The notes under the pieces were generated by a model, which did no database searches, was not told the origin of the DNA, and worked only from the letters and a program-made list of their open reading frames with translations. From an uncultured Bacteroides sp. (GTDB lineage: Bacteria; Bacteroidota; Bacteroidia; Bacteroidales; Bacteroidaceae), in contig USQO01000057.1 in NCBI GenBank assembly GCA_900556845.1, positions 1 to 13,484 of the forward strand: 13,484 nt of DNA, in the 5' to 3' direction. A program made the translations under genes and the position numbers. Of this stretch, positions 1 to 7,268 are shown piece after piece. The first letter of the stretch is position 1. Every line of letters begins with the position of its first letter.

Positions 1-28
1 GGCAGCGTCAGATGTGTATAAGAGACAG
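1..28 (+). other. Nextera read-1 adapter remnant (sequencing artefact)
   Basis: The first 28 bases match the 3' part of the Illumina Nextera i5-side transposon adapter, with the leading five bases missing. They end in the 19-bp Tn5 mosaic end at 10-28 (AGATGTGTATAAGAGACAG). This is library-construction sequence and not genomic DNA. Native sequence begins at about 29. Confidence 0.97.
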
Positions 29-261
29 GTACGCCCCAATGTCATACTGCGAAAACCATCATAATAAAATAAAACTATCTTTTTAAGGAGTTTTGCCATA
101 GGGGTAAAAGCAATTTAAATTTATAACTATTACAAAGAAAAGCACTTTATCGGTAAAAAACAAGCATTAGTCGGTATAATCCGTGTGCTAATCTAGTTAA
201 TTTGATATAGAAAAACAGGCAGATTACCTTTGCTGCATCAAATTAAAAATAGTCATTGAAA
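29..261. other. Intergenic region upstream of the efflux operon
   Basis: About 230 nt of AT-rich sequence with no convincing coding region on either strand and no visible end of an upstream gene. It contains the promoter at 201-232 and an interrupted dyad just upstream: ATTAG 166-170 with CTAAT 188-192, and CGG 172-174 with CCG 181-183. The dyad could be an operator. The sequence before about 160 shows nothing I can name. Confidence 0.6.
201..232 (+). promoter_or_regulatory. Bacteroidota-type promoter of the efflux operon
   Basis: TTTG at 201-204 followed after 20 nt by TACCTTTG at 225-232 fits the Bacteroidota primary-sigma consensus (TTTG, 19-21 nt, TAnnTTTG). The predicted transcription start is near 238-240, giving a short leader of roughly 22 nt before the ATG at 262. 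The match to both elements and the spacing is seen directly; activity is inferred. Confidence 0.75.
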
Positions 262-1611
262 ATGAAACGAGGAATATTATTTTACACGTTGATGACTGGC
301 ATGACTGGTATGGCAGCATGGGGACAGGATACTCCTGAAAGATGGTCACTGAATGACTGCATCGACTATGCTTTGGAAAAGAACATCCAGTTGCAGCAAA
401 ACTGGATTTCGTTGCAGGAAAGTTCCATCGACGTAAAGACGGCAAAAGCAAATCTGTTTCCTTCCTTGTCGTTTTCCACAGGGCATAATCTTACTAACCG
501 CCCTTATCAGGAACAAAGTAATACGGTGAGCGGAACAGAAATTATCAGCAGTGACCGTAAGACGACTTACAACGGCAGTTTCGGACTGAATGCGCAATGG
601 ACCGTATGGAATGGAAACAAACGACTGAACAGTTTGAAGCAAAGCAAACTGAATGAGCAGATTGCTTCGCTCAATGTTACTGAATACGAAAACCTGCTGA
701 AAGAGCAGATTACACAGATTTTTATCCAAATTCTGTACGCTGATGAATCGGTAAAAATAAATCAAAGTACGCTGGAGGTAAGCAAGGCCAACCGCGACAG
801 GGCTAAAGAACTGCTTGCCGAAGGAAGTATCTCTAAAGCTGATTTGGCCCAGCTGGAAGCACAGGTAAGCAATGACCAGTATCTGGTGGTCACGGCAGAA
901 AGTCAACTGAAGGACTATAAGCTGCAGCTCAAGCAATTGCTGGAAATAGACGGTGAGCAGCAAATTGAGCTTGTTTTACCGGAACTGGACGAATCGCAGG
1001 TGTTGCAGCCACTGCCTAAACAAAGTGATGTGTATGAAACCGCATTGGCTACGCGTCCTGAGATTCAAAGCAGCAAGTTGAACATTGATTATAACCGTTT
1101 GGGAATCTCGGTTGCCAAAGCGGGATGGTATCCTACTATCAGTCTGTCGGCTTCTACAGGCAGTATGACCAATAACGCAAGTACTCAGGGATGGGCCAGC
1201 CAGATGAAATATGGATGGAACAATGTTATTGGGGTTAACCTGAGTTTGCCTATTTTCAACAACCGCCAGACTAAAAGTGCGGTAGAGAAAGCAAGACTGC
1301 AATACAACAGCAGCCAGCTGGATTTCACGAACAAGCAAAAGGAACTTTATAAAAACATTGAATCACTGTGGCTGGATGCGTATAACGCACAACAGCAGTA
1401 TGAAGCTGCCCAAACCAATACCACCAGCTATGAAACCAGCTTCGAGATGGTAAATGAGCAGTTCAGTCTGGGTATGAAAAATACCGTGGAACTGCTGACT
1501 GAAAAGAACAATCTGGCCAATGCCCGCCAGCAAATGATTCAAGCCAAATATATGGCTATTCTGAACCGTACCCTACTGAATTTCTATGCAGGATACGAAA
1601 TTAAATTATAA
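262..1611 (+). CDS. TolC-family outer-membrane efflux protein
   Basis: 449 residues, typical of outer-membrane efflux (OEP) proteins. These trimerise into a beta-barrel plus periplasmic alpha-helical tunnel and form the exit duct of tripartite exporters. A signal peptide is visible (basic start MKRG, hydrophobic stretch, likely cleavage after AWG at residue 21). Mature sequence opens with the characteristic WSLNDCIDYALEKNIQLQQ, where OEP repeat 1 begins (about 28-215); repeat 2 covers about 240-445. Long Gln/Asn/Ala/Glu-rich helices fit the tunnel. I chose the ATG at 262 over an in-frame TTG at 256 because the signal peptide starts properly there. The adaptor gene follows after 23 nt, and the ATPase and permease further on, so this is very probably the outer-membrane part of that exporter. 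The substrate cannot be read from sequence. Confidence 0.92.
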   Translation: MKRGILFYTLMTGMTGMAAWGQDTPERWSLNDCIDYALEKNIQLQQNWISLQESSIDVKTAKANLFPSLSFSTGHNLTNRPYQEQSNTVSGTEIISSDRKTTYNGSFGLNAQWTVWNGNKRLNSLKQSKLNEQIASLNVTEYENLLKEQITQIFIQILYADESVKINQSTLEVSKANRDRAKELLAEGSISKADLAQLEAQVSNDQYLVVTAESQLKDYKLQLKQLLEIDGEQQIELVLPELDESQVLQPLPKQSDVYETALATRPEIQSSKLNIDYNRLGISVAKAGWYPTISLSASTGSMTNNASTQGWASQMKYGWNNVIGVNLSLPIFNNRQTKSAVEKARLQYNSSQLDFTNKQKELYKNIESLWLDAYNAQQQYEAAQTNTTSYETSFEMVNEQFSLGMKNTVELLTEKNNLANARQQMIQAKYMAILNRTLLNFYAGYEIKL

Positions 1612-1634
1612 CACTAAACATTTCTATATATAAA

Positions 1635-2837
1635 ATGAAAAGTAAATATATCCTGGCAGGAGCAGCTGTAGTTATAGCAGCTGGCTGCGTATGGCTGGTG
1701 ACAGGCTCTAAAAAAGAGCAAAAAATCAGTTTCGTTACAGCAACAGTCGGTAAAGGGAATCTAAGTAACTCTATTACGGCTACCGGTACCATCGAACCGG
1801 TGACTGAAGTGGAAGTAGGTACACAGGTTTCTGGTATCATCGACAAGATTTATGTGGACTACAACTCGGTGGTAAAAAAGGGACAGTTGATAGCCGAGAT
1901 GGATAAGGTTACACTGCAAAGTGAATTACAGTCGGCACAGGCTGCATACAACGGCAGCAAGGCCGAATATGAATATCAGAAAAAGCTTTATGAAAGGAAC
2001 CAGAAGCTGCACGAAAAAAGTCTGATTAGTGATACGGACTACGAAGAATCGCAATATAACTACCAGCGGGCCAAAAGTACATACGAACAAAACAAGGCAG
2101 CGCTCTCGAAAGCCGAAAGAAACCTTTCGTATGCTACCATTACTTCGCCTATCGACGGTATCGTGACCAGCCGTGATGTGGAAGAGGGACAAACGGTTGC
2201 ATCCGGCTTCGAAACTCCTACCTTATTCAATATTGCGGCCGACCTGACTAAAATGCAAGTTGTGGCTGATGTTGACGAAGCTGACATAGGCGGCGTAGAG
2301 GAAGGACAGCGTGTGAGCTTCACTGTAGATGCTTACCCGGAAGATGTTTTCGAAGGAAAAGTAACACAGGTACGCCTGGGTAGTACCAACTCTTCAAGCA
2401 GCAGTACTTCCAGCAGCACTTCCAGCGAAACGGTGGTAACCTACGAAGTAGTCATCAGTGCCGACAATCCGGAGCTGAAACTGAAACCGCGTCTCACAGC
2501 AAATGTCACTATCTACACACTCAATAAAGAGAATATTCTGGTAGTACCGAACAAGGCACTGAGGTTCACTCCTGAAAAGGAATTTGCCGGCGGACGTAAA
2601 ATCACCGACTGCAAGGGTAATCATAAGGTATGGACACTGGAGGGTAATGAATTTATTGCTCACCCCGTTAAGACAGGTATCACAGATGGTATCAATACAG
2701 AAGTGACAGGAGGAGTGACCGAAGGTACAACTGTAATTACAGAAACGGCTATCGAACAACCGGAGATGGCCGGTGACAGTGAACGCAATCCGTTTATGCC
2801 TGGCCCTCCGGGAAGCAACAAGAAAAAGAACAAGTAA
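1635..2837 (+). CDS. MacA/HlyD-type periplasmic adaptor (membrane fusion) protein
   Basis: 400 residues. This is the adaptor bridging an inner-membrane transporter and the TolC-like duct. An N-terminal hydrophobic segment (about 5-23) anchors it in the inner membrane; Cys18 after AAG leaves open a lipoprotein anchor. ITATGTIEPV (about 47-56) followed by VEVGTQVSG begins the first half of the biotinyl-lipoyl domain. An alpha-hairpin rich in Gln, Glu and Lys follows (about 93-165), then the second lipoyl half (ITSPIDGIVTSRDVEEGQTV), a beta-barrel domain and a membrane-proximal domain. A Ser/Thr-only stretch at about 253-264 interrupts the beta-barrel, and the C-terminus is Pro-rich then basic (ends KKKNK). 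With separate ATPase and permease genes downstream it is best called MacA-like, not an RND adaptor. Confidence 0.92.
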   Translation: MKSKYILAGAAVVIAAGCVWLVTGSKKEQKISFVTATVGKGNLSNSITATGTIEPVTEVEVGTQVSGIIDKIYVDYNSVVKKGQLIAEMDKVTLQSELQSAQAAYNGSKAEYEYQKKLYERNQKLHEKSLISDTDYEESQYNYQRAKSTYEQNKAALSKAERNLSYATITSPIDGIVTSRDVEEGQTVASGFETPTLFNIAADLTKMQVVADVDEADIGGVEEGQRVSFTVDAYPEDVFEGKVTQVRLGSTNSSSSSTSSSTSSETVVTYEVVISADNPELKLKPRLTANVTIYTLNKENILVVPNKALRFTPEKEFAGGRKITDCKGNHKVWTLEGNEFIAHPVKTGITDGINTEVTGGVTEGTTVITETAIEQPEMAGDSERNPFMPGPPGSNKKKNK

Positions 2838-3036
2838 ACATAATTATAAAGTGATAACAAAGTTTCTTTGTATTTTATTATAGTGTTGTTGTAATGTGTA
2901 TACTTCGATGTGATATCGAGGCATGCAAACTTAAAGTCAAGATGTCCCCTTTATATCTTGGCGGAGTGGAGAGTGAGAAAGAGTTCTTGACTCTCCACCC
3001 TTTATAATATTTTACCTTATATATTCCAATAACAAT
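2838..3036 (+). promoter_or_regulatory. Structured gap between adaptor and ATPase genes
   Basis: This 199-nt gap is far longer than the other gaps in the exporter genes (12-23 nt) and holds four successive inverted repeats. They are ACAAAG/CTTTGT (2857-2871), CTTCGAT/ATCGAGG with one G-T pair (2903-2921), CAAGAT/ATCTTG (2938-2960), and GTGGAGAGT/ACTCTCCAC (2966-2998). In the last, AGAA/TTCT pairs inside the loop. No open reading frame of note and no good -7 element are present. Possible roles are a processing site, partial terminator or attenuator, or a dispersed repeat. The dyads are seen; function is not known. Confidence 0.5.
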
Positions 3037-3783
3037 ATGAGCAAAACCGTAATTGAACTTCAGAATATCAAACGGAACTTTCAGGTGGGAGGCGAAACGG
3101 TGCATGCCTTACGCGGCATTACTTTCAACATCTATGAAGGCGAATTTGTAACCATCATGGGTACATCGGGTTCCGGAAAATCGACCTTACTGAATACGCT
3201 GGGATGTCTGGATACACCTACCAGCGGCGAGTACTTACTGGACGGAGTTTCTGTAAGGACTATGAGTAAAGCACAGCGTGCTGTATTGCGCAACCGCAAA
3301 ATCGGCTTTGTATTCCAGAATTACAACCTGCTGCCAAAGACTACTGCGGTAGAGAATGTGGAATTACCGCTAATGTATAACGCTTCGGTGAGTGCTGCCG
3401 AACGGAGAAAAAGGGCTGTCGAGGCGCTCATTGCCGTAGGCTTGGGCGACCGGCTGGAACATAAATCCAATCAGATGTCCGGCGGACAGATGCAACGTGT
3501 AGCCATAGCCCGTGCTCTGGTCAACAATCCGGCTGTAATTCTGGCAGACGAAGCTACAGGAAACTTGGATACCCGGACTTCATTTGAGATTCTGGTACTG
3601 TTCCAGAAACTGCATGCCGAAGGCAGGACTATCATCTTTGTTACACATAATCCGGAACTGTCGCAATACAGCAGCCGAAATATTCGTCTGCGTGACGGGC
3701 ACGTGATTGAAGATACTACCAACAACAATATTTTATCGGCCGCCGAGGCGCTTGCTGCCTTGCCGGTGAACGATGAAGACTAA
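3037..3783 (+). CDS. ABC transporter ATP-binding protein, MacB/LolD type
   Basis: 248 residues, a complete nucleotide-binding subunit that hydrolyses ATP at the cytoplasmic face to power the exporter. Walker A GTSGSGKST is at 42-50, the Q-loop at Gln94 (FVFQNYNLLP), the signature MSGGQ at 147-151, Walker B ILADEA with catalytic Glu172, the D-loop GNLD and the switch His204 (FVTHN). The sequence TSGEYLLDG and the ADEATGNLD stretch are typical of the MacB/LolD/FtsE group. In E. coli MacB the ATPase and permease are fused; here they are separate, which is common in Bacteroidota. All catalytic residues are intact. The permease gene follows after 12 nt. Confidence 0.95.
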   Translation: MSKTVIELQNIKRNFQVGGETVHALRGITFNIYEGEFVTIMGTSGSGKSTLLNTLGCLDTPTSGEYLLDGVSVRTMSKAQRAVLRNRKIGFVFQNYNLLPKTTAVENVELPLMYNASVSAAERRKRAVEALIAVGLGDRLEHKSNQMSGGQMQRVAIARALVNNPAVILADEATGNLDTRTSFEILVLFQKLHAEGRTIIFVTHNPELSQYSSRNIRLRDGHVIEDTTNNNILSAAEALAALPVNDED

Positions 3784-3795
3784 ACATCAGCAATC

Positions 3796-5016
3796 ATGAA
3801 TGGAACAAACTTATTCAAAATAGCTTTAAGAGCGCTTTCGAACAACAAAATGAGGGCGTTTCTCACCATGTTGGGAATCATTATCGGTGTGGCATCCGTT
3901 ATCACAATGCTTGCCATCGGTCAGGGTTCGAAACGGAGTATCCAGCAACAGATTTCCGAAATGGGCTCGAACATGATTATGATTCACCCGGGAGCAGAAA
4001 TGAGGGGTGGCGTACGCCAGGACCCGTCGTCAATGCAGACACTGAAATTGGAAAATTACGACAAGCTGCGGGATGAATGCTCGTACCTCAGCGGTATAAG
4101 TCCTAACGTTTCGGCTTCCGGTCAGCTTATTGCCGGTGCAAACAACTATCCGTCTTCAGTAAGTGGAGTCAGCATAGATTATCTTGCTATCCGGCAGCTC
4201 TCTGTAGAAAATGGAGAAATGTTTACCGAGGCCGATATTCAGACAGCAGCCAAAGTGTGTGTCATTGGAAAAACAATCGTGGACAACCTGTTTCCGGATG
4301 GTTCGGACCCGATTGGAAAGGTCATCCGCTGCAACAAAATCCCGTTGCGGGTAGTTGGTGTACTGAAGTCGAAAGGATATAACTCCATGGGTATGGACCA
4401 GGATGATGTCGTACTGGCACCGTATACTACCGTAATGAAGCGTCTGCTGGCCCAGACTTACTTGAGCGGAATTTTTGCTTCGGCCATTACAGAAGACATG
4501 ACGGATATGGCAGTAGACGAAATCAGCACAATTCTGCGTAGAGAGCATAAGCTGAAAAAGACCGACAGCGATGACTTTACGATTCGTACCCAGCAAGAAC
4601 TCAGCGCGATGATGAACACGACAACCGACCTGATGACTACCCTGCTGGCCTGCATTGCCGGAATTTCTCTGATAGTAGGCGGTATTGGTATCATGAATAT
4701 CATGTATGTCTCGGTTACAGAACGTACACGCGAAATTGGCCTTCGTATGTCAGTCGGAGCCAGAGGGGTGGATATACTGAGTCAGTTCCTGATAGAAGCA
4801 ATTTTAATCAGTATCACCGGCGAACTGATAGGAGTTATCATCGGATGTGTATCTAGTCTGATTGTAAAGAACGTAGCTCACTGGCCTGTATTTATCCAGC
4901 CTTGGAGTGTATTGCTTTCGTTTGCCGTATGTACTGTTACCGGAGTCTTTTTCGGATGGTATCCTGCCAAAAAAGCTGCCGATCTGGACCCGATAGAGGC
5001 AATACGTTATGAATAA
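3796..5016 (+). CDS. ABC transporter permease, MacB/FtsX family
   Basis: 406 residues with MacB topology: one transmembrane helix near the N-terminus (about 21-42), a large periplasmic domain (about 43-280, MacB_PCD type) and three C-terminal helices (about 281-305, 330-357, 370-388). The FtsX-domain hallmark GIGIMNIMYVSVTERTREIG with following LRMSVGAR spans about 296-323, and the protein ends in the usual AADLDPIEAIRYE. It should dimerise and act by mechanotransmission, driving substrate from the periplasm into the adaptor/TolC duct. MacB homologues export macrolides, peptides, haem precursors or lipoprotein-like substrates; nothing here decides between them. The first residues, NLFKIALRALSNNKMRAFLT, form the amphipathic start typical of the family. 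Confidence 0.94.
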   Translation: MNGTNLFKIALRALSNNKMRAFLTMLGIIIGVASVITMLAIGQGSKRSIQQQISEMGSNMIMIHPGAEMRGGVRQDPSSMQTLKLENYDKLRDECSYLSGISPNVSASGQLIAGANNYPSSVSGVSIDYLAIRQLSVENGEMFTEADIQTAAKVCVIGKTIVDNLFPDGSDPIGKVIRCNKIPLRVVGVLKSKGYNSMGMDQDDVVLAPYTTVMKRLLAQTYLSGIFASAITEDMTDMAVDEISTILRREHKLKKTDSDDFTIRTQQELSAMMNTTTDLMTTLLACIAGISLIVGGIGIMNIMYVSVTERTREIGLRMSVGARGVDILSQFLIEAILISITGELIGVIIGCVSSLIVKNVAHWPVFIQPWSVLLSFAVCTVTGVFFGWYPAKKAADLDPIEAIRYE

Positions 5017-5054
5017 ATGCATGATACATTGAGGACTTATTGGTCCGAAATAAC

Positions 5055-5062
5055 TATATTTG
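5055..5062 (+). promoter_or_regulatory. Possible internal promoter -7 element ahead of the kinase gene
   Basis: TATATTTG fits the Bacteroidota -7 consensus TAnnTTTG. The only upstream candidate, ATTG at 5028-5031, sits 23 nt away, so the -33 box is weak. If used, transcription would start about 5066-5070, essentially at the ATG at 5070, giving a leaderless or nearly leaderless mRNA. This would allow the two-component genes to be expressed independently of the exporter. Confidence 0.4.
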
Positions 5063-5069
5063 CAATACT

Positions 5070-6107
5070 ATGAAATTTTCAAAGAATAACATACTGGAAT
5101 TAGTTATACACATTATAGGATGGGGGATTGTTTTTGCATTCCCCTTATCCTTTATCCAGAAACTGAATAATGCGATTGAGTGGGACCAATACTTCAAGCA
5201 TCTGGTTATGCCGGTTACGATGTTTTTCGTTTTCTACATCAATTATTTTGTTCTGGTGCCACGGTATTTGTGCAAAAGTAAAACGGGACAATTTATCTTT
5301 ACGAATCTGATTATTATTTTAATCATAACTGCCGGACAAAGAATCTGGAGTAACTTGTTTTTTCCACCCCCTCCACCACTCCGCCCTACTCCACCTGAAT
5401 GGATTTTCTTCCTACGGGATATGAGTAACCTTATCTTTACAGCTGTACTGAGTGCTGCTATTCGGATGAGTTCCAGTCTGAAAGAAGCTGAGACGGCAAG
5501 ACGTGAGGCCGAAAGGGAACGCACAGAAGCCGAATTGAGCAACCTCAGAAACCAGCTGAATCCGCACTTTCTACTCAACACGCTGAATAATATTTATGCC
5601 CTGACTGCCTTTGATACGGAAAAAGCACAACAGGCCATTCAGGAGTTGAGCCGCTTGCTGCGCTATCTGCTCTACGATAATCAGCAAAATTTTGTTCCGC
5701 TGCAGAAAGAAATAGACTTCATTGAAAACTATATAAAATTAATGAAAATACGAATTCCCGGTAATGTAGAAGTCTGTACGGAATTCAACATCAGCAACAA
5801 CAGTCGGACGAAAGTGGTACCGCTGATTTTTATTTCATTAATTGAAAATGCTTTCAAACATGGTATTTCGCCAACAGAAAAAAGTTTCATCCATATACAG
5901 ATTGCCGAAGAAAAAGAACGGATTATCTGTAAGATAGAAAACAGCAATTTCCCTAAAAACGACAATGACAAAAGCGGTTCGGGCATAGGACTCGAACAAG
6001 TACAGAAACGGCTGAACTTACTGTATAGCGGAAAATATCAGTGGAACAAAGGTGTTTCCGATGATTTAAAAACTTATGTATCGTATCTAACCATTCAAAC
6101 GGATTAA
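5070..6107 (+). CDS. LytS/YehU-type sensor histidine kinase
   Basis: 345 residues. Four probable transmembrane helices (about 8-30, 43-64, 76-92, 115-132) are joined to a coiled-coil linker rich in Glu, Arg and Ala (about 136-160). The His_kinase domain (PF06580 type) carries the phospho-acceptor His166 in NQLNPHFLLNTLNNIYAL; the ATPase domain has the N-box ENAFKH (259-264) and G-box GSGIGL (303-308). No separate periplasmic sensor domain is present, so the signal is probably sensed in or near the membrane, as in intramembrane-sensing kinases. A loop with a Pro run (99-109) lies between helices 3 and 4. I chose the ATG at 5070 over an in-frame TTG at 5040, which adds unlikely residues and lies upstream of the TATATTTG element. 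The regulator gene follows 3 nt later, so the two are a cognate pair. Confidence 0.93.
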   Translation: MKFSKNNILELVIHIIGWGIVFAFPLSFIQKLNNAIEWDQYFKHLVMPVTMFFVFYINYFVLVPRYLCKSKTGQFIFTNLIIILIITAGQRIWSNLFFPPPPPLRPTPPEWIFFLRDMSNLIFTAVLSAAIRMSSSLKEAETARREAERERTEAELSNLRNQLNPHFLLNTLNNIYALTAFDTEKAQQAIQELSRLLRYLLYDNQQNFVPLQKEIDFIENYIKLMKIRIPGNVEVCTEFNISNNSRTKVVPLIFISLIENAFKHGISPTEKSFIHIQIAEEKERIICKIENSNFPKNDNDKSGSGIGLEQVQKRLNLLYSGKYQWNKGVSDDLKTYVSYLTIQTD

Positions 6108-6110
6108 ACC

Positions 6111-6827
6111 ATGATTCTGAAATGTGCCATAGTAGATGATGAACCTCTTGCGTTGGAGTTATTGAAGAGTTACGTCAAAAAAACACCGGTTTTAGAGCTG
6201 AATGGCGCCTACTCCAGTGCCATTGAGGCCATGAAGATGCTTCCGGACAATCCGGTAGACTTGCTTTTTCTGGATATACAGATGCCGGAACTTAACGGAC
6301 TTGAATTTTCGCACATGGTGCCCGAAGATACGCGCATCGTGTTTACTACGGCTTTCGGTCAGTATGCACTGGACGGATATAAGGTTAATGCGCTGGACTA
6401 TTTGCTAAAACCTATCGGTTACACCGATTTTTTACAATCAGTCAACAAGGCTGTCCAGTGGTTCGACAGAAAACGAGGTACAGACAATGAACCAACAGAC
6501 AAGCCCGACTTTATCTATGTAAAAAGTGACTATAAGCTGATTCAAATTTCCCTGAAAGATATTTTATATATAGAAGGATTGAAAGATTATGTAAAAATAC
6601 ATCTGGAAGGAGAAAACCGTCCGATACTTTCGCTCACCAGCCTGAAAGCGCTTGAAGAAAAGCTACCAACCGACCGGTTCATCCGGGTTCACCGTTCCTA
6701 CATTGTGCAAAAACAGAAAATCAAGGTTATCGATAAAGCACGCATTGTTTTCGGGAAAGAATACATTCCGGTTTCTGAAAGCTACAAACAGGAGTTACAA
6801 AACTATATTAATGACCATTCTGTATGA
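6111..6827 (+). CDS. LytTR-family response regulator
   Basis: 238 residues: receiver domain (about 3-120) and LytTR DNA-binding domain (about 134-236). The acidic pocket is D9, D10 and E11, the phosphorylated residue is Asp55 (LFLDIQMPELNG), and the conserved Thr79/Thr80 and Lys100 (LLKP) are present. The LytTR half shows FIYVKSDYKLIQI, ILYIEGLKDYVKIHL and RFIRVHRSYIV, all characteristic. It is expected to accept phosphate from the kinase encoded just upstream and to bind DNA as a dimer. The exporter genes ahead of it are the obvious target, but I saw no clean pair of LytTR direct-repeat sites in 29-261, so this is inferred from position only. Confidence 0.95.
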   Translation: MILKCAIVDDEPLALELLKSYVKKTPVLELNGAYSSAIEAMKMLPDNPVDLLFLDIQMPELNGLEFSHMVPEDTRIVFTTAFGQYALDGYKVNALDYLLKPIGYTDFLQSVNKAVQWFDRKRGTDNEPTDKPDFIYVKSDYKLIQISLKDILYIEGLKDYVKIHLEGENRPILSLTSLKALEEKLPTDRFIRVHRSYIVQKQKIKVIDKARIVFGKEYIPVSESYKQELQNYINDHSV

Positions 6828-6860
6828 GGAGTAATCTGTCTGTCGGACAGATTATTCTCC
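6828..6860. terminator. Shared hairpin between the two convergent operons
   Basis: TAATCTGTC (6832-6840) pairs perfectly with GACAGATTA (6846-6854) around a 5-nt loop; GGAG (6828-6831) and CTCC (6857-6860) extend the stem past a two-base bulge. It begins directly after the regulator stop codon, and its right arm contains the stop codon of the opposing yjbQ gene. It is symmetric and so could act on both strands. Neither side has a clear T-run, so it is not a textbook intrinsic terminator. Confidence 0.55.
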
Positions 6861-7265
6861 CATCACAGTAGCAACCACCTTGCGTGGCCCTCCATAATTA
6901 CGGAACTCACACAGATAAATTCCCTGCCACGTACCCAGATTCAACCGTCCATCAGTGATAGGGATGGTTATCCCCACTCCTATTACAGAGCTTTTTCCAT
7001 GGGCAGGCATATCATCCCAACCTTCGTCTACATGGTCATACCAAGACTGACGCTCTGGTATCATGTTATCCATAATCTTATCCAGATCACTACGTACATC
7101 CGGATCTGCATTCTCATTGATACTCAATGCCGCACTAGTATGCTTGATGAACAAATGCAACAATCCGAAACGGGGTAATGCTCCCAGATGGCTACAGACT
7201 TCATCCGTAATCAAATGACAGCCACGGCTGCGAGCACGCAAGGTAAATTCAACTTGTGTAACCAT
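6852..7265 (-). CDS. YjbQ/UPF0047 family protein
   Basis: 137 residues, the normal length for this single-domain family. Landmarks are HLFIKHTSAALSINENADPDVRSD (about 37-60), YDHVDEGWDDMPAH with KSS following (76-93), and LNLGTWQGIYLCEFRNYGGPRKV (108-130). These include the conserved His, Glu and Asp residues that cluster in the pocket of YjbQ trimers. Family members are often labelled secondary thiamine-phosphate synthase because some E. coli work showed weak complementation of thiE, but the physiological role is not settled. The gene is last in the run, 3 nt after the permease stop, and its own stop lies within the terminator-like hairpin. No thiamine genes are nearby. Confidence 0.92.
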   Translation of the reverse strand: MVTQVEFTLRARSRGCHLITDEVCSHLGALPRFGLLHLFIKHTSAALSINENADPDVRSDLDKIMDNMIPERQSWYDHVDEGWDDMPAHGKSSVIGVGITIPITDGRLNLGTWQGIYLCEFRNYGGPRKVVATVMGE

Positions 7266-7268
7266 ATC

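Noticed and set aside
175..180. TATAAT upstream of the efflux operon as a classical -10 box.
   Set aside because: Bacteroidota primary sigma factors do not use this element, and the better TTTG/TAnnTTTG pair lies downstream at 201-232.
346..963. Open frame of 205 codons on the - strand inside the TolC-like gene.
   Set aside because: The + strand gene has a signal peptide and OEP repeats. The reverse frame shows no recognisable features.
2952..2960. TATATCTTG as a promoter -7 element ahead of the ATPase gene.
   Set aside because: It is off-consensus (TAnnTTTG needs TTTG directly after two bases) and has no -33 partner. It is also part of an inverted repeat.
5040..5069. TTG start at 5040 extending the histidine kinase by ten residues.
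   Set aside because: The ATG at 5070 gives a normal kinase N-terminus, and the extension would overlap the candidate -7 element.
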